A stretch of DNA of 64,000 bases from Owenweeksia sp. Lineage in GTDB: Bacteria > Bacteroidota > Bacteroidia > Flavobacteriales > Schleiferiaceae. This document shows positions 31,754 to 39,360 of this stretch, in pieces. Within the stretch, counting starts at the first letter, position 1, and every line of letters begins with the position of its first letter. The stretch is taken from positions 1 through 64,000 of the forward strand of contig JANQPD010000061.1 in NCBI GenBank assembly GCA_028285465.1, read 5' to 3'. The notes under the pieces were generated by a model. The model worked only from the letters and a program-made list of their open reading frames with translations. It did no database searches and was not told the origin of the DNA. Made by a program: the position numbers and the translations under genes.

Positions 31754-32764
31754 GTGAAAAAACTAACCGTCCTTTTTTTACTCTGCGGCCTTTGGGCGTC
31801 TGCCCAAACCAACCCCTATAAAGGCATGGGGGAAAAGGCCGAAAAGCTTGGCAGCAATATATTGACGCTGAGCAAGGGGCAATTCAATGAATTCTTCGAT
31901 AACGACACCATTGTCCAGATCGGCTCCGCCCTTTACAACGTGTTGACAGAAGAAGTCGTGGGCTTCGTAGAATACAAAACCCAAAATGACAATGACGAAG
32001 AAAGCCCCAACACCCACAGGCCGGATATTGTCAGCATGTGGCTTAGCGTTGACCCCTTGGCGCACTTGTTCCCCCATTTAACCCCGTACAATTTTGTTGA
32101 AAACAATCCCATAAACTTAATAGACCCCACAGGGATGGCGCCATGGAAGCCTGGGGTAGATGGAAACGGCAATACCACATATATCGCTGAAAAAGGAGAT
32201 AGTCCTAAAACTTTAGCAGATCAGTACGGTCTTACTCAAAACCAAGCAGAGCAGATTACTGGGACAACAGGCTCAACGCCAATAGCCGAAGGAACGAAAA
32301 TATCAGGACAAAAAGTTAAGAGTACAACGGGAAGTGATATCCTTTCTCTTGATTTGAATTCAGAAATGGCCACTGACCAAAGAACCATAGATCAGGCAGT
32401 TTTTGCTATGGATCATTCAAGAGCAAAAGGTGATATTGGATTTTATTCAACAGACTACTTTGGTAACGCAAAATATAAAAACGTAATAAATGCTAGTGGT
32501 TCCTTAATAGTTGACGGAGAGTCTATCCCTTTAGAATTACAACTACCAGTATATAGGCCATCTACCTTTGATGGCTCCAGCCGTTCTACATTCTTGGGTA
32601 ACTCCCCTTACACCATAAAACAAACTTCTGGGAATAGGTTTAAACAAACCGACTTGTTGATGTTTGACTTATTCCATCCTGACACAAAAAATAGGATGGG
32701 AGGCTACAGAATTTTAGCACCTAGGGGTAAATCAGATAAGTTGTACGACAGGTTAAGCAGATAA
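31754..32764 (+). CDS. Sec-exported RHS-hinge protein with variable C-terminus
   Basis: Putative polymorphic toxin, 336 aa, GTG start 2 bases after the preceding stop. Signal peptide MKKLTVLFLLCGLWASAQ. Residues 95-127 are an RHS-repeat core hinge (MWLSVDPLAHLFPHLTPYNF, then ENNPINLIDPTG at 124-127), the place where RHS toxins are cut and where C-terminal toxin domains are exchanged. No YD repeats precede it; only about 75 residues lie between signal and hinge. A LysM-like segment follows (about 143-170, TYIAEKGDSPKTLADQYG). The last 140 residues are an unrecognised domain (FAMDHSRAKGDIGFYSTDYF; LLMFDLFHPDTKNRMGGYRI). GC falls by eye from about 50% to about 33% just after the hinge. A probable immunity gene follows 21 bases later. 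Confidence 0.75.
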   Translation: MKKLTVLFLLCGLWASAQTNPYKGMGEKAEKLGSNILTLSKGQFNEFFDNDTIVQIGSALYNVLTEEVVGFVEYKTQNDNDEESPNTHRPDIVSMWLSVDPLAHLFPHLTPYNFVENNPINLIDPTGMAPWKPGVDGNGNTTYIAEKGDSPKTLADQYGLTQNQAEQITGTTGSTPIAEGTKISGQKVKSTTGSDILSLDLNSEMATDQRTIDQAVFAMDHSRAKGDIGFYSTDYFGNAKYKNVINASGSLIVDGESIPLELQLPVYRPSTFDGSSRSTFLGNSPYTIKQTSGNRFKQTDLLMFDLFHPDTKNRMGGYRILAPRGKSDKLYDRLSR

Positions 32765-32785
32765 ACAAATTAGATTTAATAATAC

Positions 32786-33367
32786 ATGTTCCTCAAAAAA
32801 GCATACATAAAACTTATATGGCTTGCACTTATAGGTTTGTTTTTAAATAATTGTCACGCACAGACAGATATACGTTCGTCTATCCGTCAATGTGTTAAAG
32901 ATAAAACAGATAAGCATTTTCAAGATCTCTACAGTGAATCTACTTTAGATGTTTATCTAATGGTAGACTCCATAGAAAGTAGTCTTCGGTCCGCTGATAT
33001 TCTGAAAGACCTTAGTAAAAAAGAATATCTAAGGTTAGTTGAAGGCGTGAAGAAATCAGACAGTGCCCTTATTGAGAACAATACCATAAAAGAGTTTAGC
33101 ACTATCTCTGGCCTTGTGGTGAGTGATATAGTTTCGTTTTGCCCTTATAAAACAGTAGTAGAGCAAGAAAATGAGATAGAGTCTTCTCTAGTAAATCAAT
33201 TTAGGTTAAGTCAAAGGCTTTTGGCCACAGGTTATGAGTTCTCTTTGATAAAAGAGTATATCGTTGATATCGCTTCTAAAGACTTTGAAGCGGTTGAATA
33301 TAGGACACCAATAATGATTATGTTATTATTTCATCTGGAAAACAAAATTCTTGAACGCACCCGATGA
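32786..33367 (+). CDS. Exported partner of RHS-hinge protein (immunity candidate)
   Basis: Unrecognised exported protein, 193 aa, 21 bases after the RHS-hinge gene. The N-terminus is a signal peptide (YIKLIWLALIGLFLNNCHAQ); Cys could be lipidated, but the lipobox is poor, so cleavage at AHQ-type CHAQ is as likely. The mature part is helical and acidic (YSESTLDVYLMVDSIESSLR; DILKDLSKKEYLRLVEGVKK). AT-rich composition matches the toxin C-terminal region, not the core upstream, so the two were probably gained together. Position and composition fit an immunity protein. Export of the partner would place toxin action in the periplasm or envelope (inference). Confidence 0.6.
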   Translation: MFLKKAYIKLIWLALIGLFLNNCHAQTDIRSSIRQCVKDKTDKHFQDLYSESTLDVYLMVDSIESSLRSADILKDLSKKEYLRLVEGVKKSDSALIENNTIKEFSTISGLVVSDIVSFCPYKTVVEQENEIESSLVNQFRLSQRLLATGYEFSLIKEYIVDIASKDFEAVEYRTPIMIMLLFHLENKILERTR

Positions 33368-33397
33368 CAATGGATGCGTTTGGAGCCCTCTTCTTCA

Positions 33398-33448
33398 GGT
33401 TAGGGCAGGAAAGGAGCAGGGGCTTTTGGGTTTGCCCAAGGCCCCTGT
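33398..33448 (+). repeat. 51-bp hairpin repeat, copy B
   Basis: Second copy of the repeat at 28544-28594, with 3 differences in 51. It starts 31 bases after the stop of the immunity candidate. The nested hairpin is kept (outer stem CAGGGGC / GCCCCTG) but no T tract follows at once; TTTTTTTT occurs 26 bases later. The two copies bracket the 28.6-33.4 kb array. Confidence 0.8.
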
Positions 33449-33558
33449 ACTCTCCCGGCCTGTAAGGGCTTGGTTTTTTTTGATACTAAATGCTCCTTCA
33501 AACAAGGGTTTATTGACCGATAATCCTTTCCACTCCGGGTTCAAAATGGGATAAGTCT

Positions 33559-34494
33559 GTGATTATCGGAGAAACCCCCGGTTCCTTCGGAGAGCCTTTT
33601 AATGCGACCGGGCTTGTACATAGCTGCTTCCCGGAAGAAGTCGTTGCCCGTTTTAAAATCACACAAAGCAATGCTAGTTTTACGGAGCCCTATCTCTTGT
33701 TAAAGAGCAAAAGAAGAAGTCATTTGATAAAACAATTCCCTGGCAAACCGGAAAACACTGCGGCCTGGATGCGAACCATTTTAGCCGGCCTAACTTTGTT
33801 TTATGTGCTTTATGTATTCAAGGGGTATAACATCCAGCAGGGGGTTTCGTACTCCGGTCATACCCTCTTAACCCGTTGCGTGCTGTTTGGCCTGGCAAAT
33901 GCGCTGGTATTTTACTTGTTTGAGTTTCACCTGCTGAGGGCATATCCCGTTACAACTGCGCCAGGAAAACTGGCCTGGAGGCTGGCAGAGTTGCTGGCAG
34001 GAGGTAGCATAACTTTTCTCCTATTCAACTATTTCTGGTCCTGGTCCGAATGGTTTTGGCCGGCCTATACCCGCTTAATGGCCGAATACCTGCTGGTTAT
34101 GGTCATTCCCACCTTCATCGTTTCGGGATATACGTTTTTAAGGACAAAAAAAAGCCGTACTCAAGCCTCTTCCTTAAAGTTTGTTTCCGAAAACGGGAAG
34201 GACATCCTGCACATTTCTCCAAAAGATTTTTTATTCGTTAAGGCAGCAGGCAACTATGTAGAGGTACACTTTCTTAGCGGTGAAGTCCCGCAAATGAGGC
34301 TCATCCGCAACAGCCTCAAAAAAATAGAAGACACGTACCGGGGCCATCAACACTTTGTGCGGTGCCACCGGAGCTACATTGTGAACCCCGCCAAAATCGA
34401 TAAAATATACAAACGCAAGGGAAAAGCAGCGCTCTTAATCGCCCGGATAACCATCCCGCTTGCCGCTGCCTATGAAACGCATTTCCTACCCTAA
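33559..34494 (+). CDS. Membrane-bound LytTR transcriptional regulator
   Basis: Membrane regulator, 311 aa as a GTG-start frame. The real start is uncertain: homologous proteins begin shortly before the first helix, here about residue 60-71 (for example the ATG at 33769). Four hydrophobic helices are visible (MRTILAGLTLFYVLYVF; LLTRCVLFGLANALVFYLF; LLAGGSITFLLFNYF; YLLVMVIPTFIVSGYTFL). A cytoplasmic LytTR DNA-binding domain follows, with FLFVKAAGNYVEVHFL, HFVRCHRSYIVNPAKIDKIY and ITIPLAAAYE. This is the common Bacteroidota design in which a membrane module replaces a receiver domain. The downstream serine hydrolase frame opens directly at its stop, so the two form an operon. Confidence 0.82.
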   Translation: MIIGETPGSFGEPFNATGLVHSCFPEEVVARFKITQSNASFTEPYLLLKSKRRSHLIKQFPGKPENTAAWMRTILAGLTLFYVLYVFKGYNIQQGVSYSGHTLLTRCVLFGLANALVFYLFEFHLLRAYPVTTAPGKLAWRLAELLAGGSITFLLFNYFWSWSEWFWPAYTRLMAEYLLVMVIPTFIVSGYTFLRTKKSRTQASSLKFVSENGKDILHISPKDFLFVKAAGNYVEVHFLSGEVPQMRLIRNSLKKIEDTYRGHQHFVRCHRSYIVNPAKIDKIYKRKGKAALLIARITIPLAAAYETHFLP

Positions 34495-34599
34495 GTGCAA
34501 AACGCATTTCATCCCTTATTTGGCTTTTTCGTACCAAAACAGGCCCAATGGCCCATGGGTACACCTTTTCTTAAGATTTTTGGCGCCTTATTGTACAGA

Positions 34600-35751
34600 A
34601 TGAAACGAATTGCTTGGCTCATCCTTTGTTGCCCGGTCTTTTTCCATTTCAGTTGCAAAAGGCCGGAACCCGTACAGGTTAAAACAGCCTTTTATGCGAT
34701 CGACTCCTTGTTGAAGGCGGAAAATGAGGCCGGTCGGTTTAGCGGAAGTGTAGTGATCGGAACGGCAGACACGCTATTGTATGCGCGCAATACCGGTCTG
34801 GCTTCCAGGGTGTGGAACGCTCCTGTGAACGACACCACCCGCTTCGACATTGCTTCGGTAAACAAATCTTTTATTGCCCTGCTCACCCTGCAAGCCGTGG
34901 AGGAAGGGCGTCTTAACATACACGACCGGTTAGCGGACTTATTGAAGCACATGGATTATTCCGGGTACTTTGATGATGAGATCACCCTACACCACTTGTT
35001 GACCCATACCTCGGGGCTGCCGGATTACAGGGGCGTTTCGGATACGCTGGCGTCCAATGGATTTCTTCGTTTTAAACGCCTGCAGTTCAGCAACGGGGCC
35101 TATGTCGATTTCATCAGTCAGCTAAAACCCGTGGGGAAGCCCGGGGAAAAGTTCTATTACAGCAACTTTGCATATCACCTGCTTTGCATCCTGCTGGAAG
35201 AGGTATACCAGGCCCCTTTTAGCAGTATCCTCAACGCCAAAATAACAAAGCCCCTCGGGCTTAGGCATACGTTTTCTACCACAAGCAACCGGGAAGTATT
35301 CCAAAACGTGGCTGAGGGCTACAATTATCTGCCTGGTACTAATAAATGGATCAGGAACGACTTCATTGACCTGACCCTGGGCAGGCGTATTTTTTCATCC
35401 GCGCGCGACTTATTTAAGTGGGGGCAGGCCATGAGCAATACTTCGCTCCTTAGCACTGCATCAATGGACCTTATGCATACAAACCACCTCCGGCTTCTTT
35501 CCGATAGCGTTTCCTATGGCTACGGATGGGTGGTATTTGGACCGGAAGAGCACTTTCACATGGGTGACCTGGGGATCAAGGCACCCTACATCATACATGG
35601 AGGGGAAACGGGCGGCTATAAAGCCATGCTGGTAAATGTAGATTCCGGAAGGCTGATCGTCAGCTTACTCGCCAATACGGGTTCGCGTACAGAGGAAATG
35701 ACACTGACCCATAAAATCATCGCTAATCTGATCGACAATGAAAACACCTGA
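34600..35751 (+). CDS. Serine beta-lactamase-like hydrolase, lipoprotein
   Basis: Penicillin-binding-protein/class C beta-lactamase-family hydrolase, 383 aa from the ATG at 34600, where a lipoprotein signal starts (MKRIAWLILCCPVFFHFSC). The catalytic motif S-x-x-K is in DIASVNKSFIALLTL, the Y-x-N motif is YYSNFAYHLLCILLEE, and the third motif is HGGETGGYKAML (H-x-G), as in esterases and D-aminopeptidases of this family. LLTHTSGLPDYRG is a family hallmark. Such proteins are often periplasmic esterases or peptidases, not true beta-lactamases. It is followed, with a 14-bp overlap, by a tandem-domain exported protein and preceded by a LytTR regulator, so the three form an operon. Confidence 0.88.
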   Translation: MKRIAWLILCCPVFFHFSCKRPEPVQVKTAFYAIDSLLKAENEAGRFSGSVVIGTADTLLYARNTGLASRVWNAPVNDTTRFDIASVNKSFIALLTLQAVEEGRLNIHDRLADLLKHMDYSGYFDDEITLHHLLTHTSGLPDYRGVSDTLASNGFLRFKRLQFSNGAYVDFISQLKPVGKPGEKFYYSNFAYHLLCILLEEVYQAPFSSILNAKITKPLGLRHTFSTTSNREVFQNVAEGYNYLPGTNKWIRNDFIDLTLGRRIFSSARDLFKWGQAMSNTSLLSTASMDLMHTNHLRLLSDSVSYGYGWVVFGPEEHFHMGDLGIKAPYIIHGGETGGYKAMLVNVDSGRLIVSLLANTGSRTEEMTLTHKIIANLIDNENT

Positions 35752-36466
35752 ACGCTTATGCGCAGCGCTCGTGCTGTTTATGACGTTTTACTCTTCGCCG
35801 GGAGCAAAGGCCCAATCTATAACCGGGCTGTGGGAAGTAAAACAAGTAACCGTAGATAAAGATACCCTGACCCCGGTAGCCAAGTGGATGCAGATAGATG
35901 GAGAAGGTTCGTATACCTCGGGCAACGGCTGGCTGCAAAATGGGGAAGGAAGCTGGACATTTGATCGAAGATCAAGTGCCCTCAGCATGAAGGAAACCCG
36001 GGGCTTGCTGGACCCTTTTGGCCCTTTCAAAGTGACCTTTGCAGGAGATAGCGAAATGCGCTGGGAAAGGGTGGAAGAGGGGGCCAGGGTGCTTGTGCAT
36101 CTGCAGCGGGTAGAAAAGCTACCCAGGTCTATCGCGGATGAGGTGCAGGGGCTTTGGGACCTTAAAGAGGTGACCCTTGGGGACAGCTCCCTACTCGACT
36201 CTCTTGACCCGGGCAACCGCCATTACCTTTTTATACGCTGGGACCGGGTGTACGTGGAAAGAACGGCATCCGGCAAAAGGGCAACGGGCTACTGGCATAT
36301 GCATGGGCACAGGCCAGAACTGACTTTATTGAGCCATTTGCACGGCCGCCCGCCCGAAAGCTGGCGCGTTTCGGTAAGCGGGAATGAACTGAAAATGACC
36401 GGTGTTTCGGAAACCAACCGGCATATAGTGCGTACCTATCTGCGCCTACGTGCGTTCCCTGATTGA
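35738..36466 (+). CDS. Exported tandem lipocalin-like domain protein
   Basis: Exported protein, 242 aa, overlapping the preceding gene by 14 bp. Signal peptide RLCAALVLFMTFYSSPGAKA. The mature part is an internal duplication of about 105 residues: the first copy begins GLWEVKQVTVDKDTLTP (with GNGWLQNGEGSWTFD), the second GLWDLKEVTLGDSSLLD (with GKRATGYWHMHG). Both repeat G-L-W-x-(V/L)-K-(Q/E)-V-T followed by alternating strands. This suggests two lipocalin- or avidin-like barrels, with G-x-W at the start of each. No family assignment is certain. Coupling to a serine hydrolase suggests a joint role, perhaps ligand binding, but this is inference. It converges on the beta-helix gene. Confidence 0.7.
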   Translation: MKTPERLCAALVLFMTFYSSPGAKAQSITGLWEVKQVTVDKDTLTPVAKWMQIDGEGSYTSGNGWLQNGEGSWTFDRRSSALSMKETRGLLDPFGPFKVTFAGDSEMRWERVEEGARVLVHLQRVEKLPRSIADEVQGLWDLKEVTLGDSSLLDSLDPGNRHYLFIRWDRVYVERTASGKRATGYWHMHGHRPELTLLSHLHGRPPESWRVSVSGNELKMTGVSETNRHIVRTYLRLRAFPD

Positions 36467-36487
36467 CTTTCGTTATACCTGGCAGGT

Positions 36488-38587
36488 CTACCGGAGTACT
36501 ATTCGATCCGTTTGCACTTCCCCATTCTCGCTTTCCCATCGGAGTAAGTAGGTACCACGTGGCAAGCCGGGAAGTTGAAGTTGGCTTTCTCCTTTGAGCT
36601 TTCTTTTGTACACCGTTTTTCCACTCAGGTCTGATACGGCTATCGTTGCCGGGCCGGGGCCTTTTGTTTGTATGTGGATACGCCCGTAGGTAGGGTTTGG
36701 GTAGAAGGCCAGCCAGCCTCTTGAATAATTGGGGTCTTCCATGGAGAATTCATAATAAGCCAGGCATGCTGACGTATCTGAGCAGTTGCCTTTGGTCAGT
36801 ACTACGGCATAATCTCCATTAGATGCGGGGAAGAAAGATGAGTCTGTAGCTCCTGGAATAGAGGCATAGCCATTGGTGCAATCTACCCATTGATAGCTTG
36901 TTCCGCTGTCATTTGCCGAAGCTAAGATCCAGCCGTTTTGAATAAATACCGCTGTATCGATAGAGGTGAGGGTTAAAACAAGCACATTAACAGAATCCAA
37001 ACCATTCGCGTTGTAGGAAGAGTCTGTATAGGTATCCGACTGGGAATAGACGTTTCCGTTCCATAAAAATTCCTGGCACGCAACAGCGGTGTCGGTACGC
37101 ACAACAGGCCGCTCTGCTGCGCCTGCGTCCCTGGTTCCGAAGATCACCCCATTTTGTGCATCGGTATAGTCCTGCGGATGCCCCGTGTTCAAGGCCAGGC
37201 TTGTTGGGCCAGGCATAAGGGTTTTTCCGTATCCACCGTAAAACCCAAAGGGTTCGAGTCCCAGCATCGAAAAGGGGATATTGGTCTGATCGGTAGGAAC
37301 GGCAAAAGAGGGATTGTCCTTAATGATGTTGTATCCCCGGTTGGTCACCGTCATATTGTCTTCAACAGAAGCTCCTGAACCGCCCCCAACGATTATGGAG
37401 CTGCTTATCCTGAAGCTGTAATCGGGGTCTCCATCAACCAGGGCTTTGGCCGAAGAAGTAGTATTGAGGATGCTGGAGTTTATGAGGTCTATATGCCAAC
37501 TGTTTAGGGTGCTTAGCGCAATCGCGGGCGCTTCGTTATTGTATAGGGTTGAGGTTTTTAACTGTACGTAAGACTCCTGAAAATAGCAAGCACCCCCATT
37601 ATTAAAGCTTCCGCTAACGGTGTATTGATTGTTTGTAAAGGTAGAGTTGTTGACATACAGGGAATCCACCCCGGCAGTATATATACCTCCCCCATTGCCT
37701 TGAATGGCTTTATTGCCGTTAAAAGAGCAACTTTCTATATCAACTCTTCCATAAGTTGATAAAAAAGCAAGGGCTCCTCCGCCTCTTTCGGATTCATTGT
37801 TTTCAAAAATACAATATGCAAACCGTGAGTTGGCGGCTCCGTTGAGGTGCACTGCCCCGCCACCGGCAAGCGTAAAATCGGTGGATACGCGGTTGCTCCT
37901 GAATGTACAATGGGAAAACAAACCTTTACCAAGGGCAACAAGGACCGCCCCTCCTGATTGGCAGGTGCTGTTTCCGTTAAAAGAACAATTTTCGGCCCTC
38001 AGGGTGCCAAAAGTCACTTCGATGGCGCCTCCCGAGCCGTAACCGGTTAAGCTTGAACAGGAAGCAGACCCATTGTTGCTGAATGTGCAGTCTTCCAACT
38101 TGAGGTCTCCATTGTATATGCTTATGGCGCCGCCACTGGGAAAATTCCCGGAAACCAGGTTATGGCGGAACACACAGTTCTTAAGGGATAAGGAGTGAAG
38201 ACGATTTGAATAAATTACCCCTCCGCCAGACGATGTGGAGAAATTTGTAAATACAAAGTTGCTTAGGTAGACCGGGCCAAGCCATGAATCTACATCTAGG
38301 TTAAAAGCCCTGTTGGCATTGACGCCTGTAACATAGAGCGTATCGGCCCCCTGTATTGCCCCAAATATGGTGAGGGGACTGTCGATCTCTATTTGACTGT
38401 GCAATTTCAGGGTATCGCTTCCATTCGACAATAAGCCAGGGTCTATTTGAATGGTGTCTCCCGAATGCGCGTTGTTTATAAGCTCCCTTAATGAACCGGG
38501 CCCTGTGTCATTTAAATTGTTAACGGTATGGATCTGGCTGTAAGCCACTAAGGGAAAAAAAAGCAGGAGAACGGCAAGTGCGCGCAT
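36488..38587 (-). CDS. T9SS surface protein with parallel beta-helix
   Basis: Exported protein, 699 aa. Signal peptide MRALAVLLLFFPLVAYSQ. Residues about 20-470 form a right-handed parallel beta-helix of choice-of-anchor Q type: NNLNDTGPGSLRELINNAHS, then turns with FSNNGSASC, ENCSFNGNSTCQSGGAVLV, FENNESERGGGALAF and NKAIQGNGGGIYTAG. A linker with DAGAAERP is typical for the family. About 490-610 is a beta-sandwich (CQEFLWNGNVYSQSDTY; YQWVDCTNGYASIPGATDSS). The C-terminus is a T9SS type A sorting domain (GWLAFYPNPTYGRIHIQT ... GLPRGTYLLRW). It is probably a surface adhesin or polymer-binding protein; no catalytic residues of a pectate lyase were seen. It is monocistronic. Confidence 0.87.
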   Translation of the reverse strand: MRALAVLLLFFPLVAYSQIHTVNNLNDTGPGSLRELINNAHSGDTIQIDPGLLSNGSDTLKLHSQIEIDSPLTIFGAIQGADTLYVTGVNANRAFNLDVDSWLGPVYLSNFVFTNFSTSSGGGVIYSNRLHSLSLKNCVFRHNLVSGNFPSGGAISIYNGDLKLEDCTFSNNGSASCSSLTGYGSGGAIEVTFGTLRAENCSFNGNSTCQSGGAVLVALGKGLFSHCTFRSNRVSTDFTLAGGGAVHLNGAANSRFAYCIFENNESERGGGALAFLSTYGRVDIESCSFNGNKAIQGNGGGIYTAGVDSLYVNNSTFTNNQYTVSGSFNNGGACYFQESYVQLKTSTLYNNEAPAIALSTLNSWHIDLINSSILNTTSSAKALVDGDPDYSFRISSSIIVGGGSGASVEDNMTVTNRGYNIIKDNPSFAVPTDQTNIPFSMLGLEPFGFYGGYGKTLMPGPTSLALNTGHPQDYTDAQNGVIFGTRDAGAAERPVVRTDTAVACQEFLWNGNVYSQSDTYTDSSYNANGLDSVNVLVLTLTSIDTAVFIQNGWILASANDSGTSYQWVDCTNGYASIPGATDSSFFPASNGDYAVVLTKGNCSDTSACLAYYEFSMEDPNYSRGWLAFYPNPTYGRIHIQTKGPGPATIAVSDLSGKTVYKRKLKGESQLQLPGLPRGTYLLRWESENGEVQTDRIVLR

Positions 38588-38700
38588 GGGATGTATGTTT
38601 ATAGGTTTGGGGTAAAGGTATGGTAAAAGTGTAAGCGGGATATGTCCTTAAAAATTTAGCTTTGCCCGCACTAAGTCTTACATAATGCTTAGTTTGACCT

Positions 38701-39225
38701 ATGGATTACAAAGAATTTATGGACGCGGTACAATTCTGGTTTCATGCACACCTTACGGAGTTGATCGTCTCCCTCTGTATAGTTTTGGTATATTTTATCA
38801 GCAACAAGGTTGCCAGGCGCCTGGTGCGCAGGCACGGGGCTAAAAACCTGTTTGACAAATCCAGGATGCTCTACGTGATGAAGGTCATCGGCCTGGCCAA
38901 CCTCATTGTGTTTGCCGTTCTGTTGGGCTTCACCTGGGGCATAACCCTCTCGGGCTTATCCTTCTACTTCGCCAGTGTCTTTACCATCGTAGGGGTAGCG
39001 CTCTTTGCCAACTGGTCTATACTCAGCAACCTTACTGCCTCTGTGATCCTGTTCTTTTTCTTTCCCTACAAAATCGGCACGCGCATCCGGATACAGGATG
39101 GCGACAACTCTGTAGAAGGCCTGATCCTGGACATTACCATGTTTTACATAAAAATAGAAACCACAGAAGGCAAAGTAGTTTCCTACCCCAATAACCTGGC
39201 TATACAAAAACCTTTTTTCTATTAA
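38701..39225 (+). CDS. Small MscS-type mechanosensitive channel
   Basis: Inner-membrane protein, 174 aa, of the short MscS-like group in Bacteroidota. Three helices: LIVSLCIVLVYFISNKVARR, then VIGLANLIVFAVLLGFTW and the pore helix FASVFTIVGVALFANWSILS. The MscS beta domain follows (IGTRIRIQDGDNSVEGLILD ... VVSYPNNLAIQKP). It lacks the large C-terminal cytoplasmic alpha/beta domain of E. coli MscS, so the channel, if formed, would be minimal. It has no linked genes and converges with the cobalamin operon. A full-length MscS-type channel (457 aa) is encoded at 54390-55763. Confidence 0.88.
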   Translation: MDYKEFMDAVQFWFHAHLTELIVSLCIVLVYFISNKVARRLVRRHGAKNLFDKSRMLYVMKVIGLANLIVFAVLLGFTWGITLSGLSFYFASVFTIVGVALFANWSILSNLTASVILFFFFPYKIGTRIRIQDGDNSVEGLILDITMFYIKIETTEGKVVSYPNNLAIQKPFFY

Positions 39226-39360
39226 TGCTTAAAGGGATCCCCCTATGTATGCATCGGGGCACACGGGAGAGCAGGGTGGTGTCTTTTTGAATAGCAAACC
39301 AATCTTTGAGTTGCAGGTAAACCTGCTACAAAATAGCTAAACCGCTCCTTTAGGGTATGC

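Noticed and set aside
27483-33558. A prophage or integrative element with integrase
   Set aside because: HTH genes, small ORFs and repeats are present, but no integrase, capsid, relaxase or tRNA attachment site was found.
34600-35751. A true antibiotic-resistance beta-lactamase
   Set aside because: The motifs fit the broad serine-hydrolase/PBP-like family, where most members are esterases or peptidases; nothing specific for a beta-lactamase was seen.
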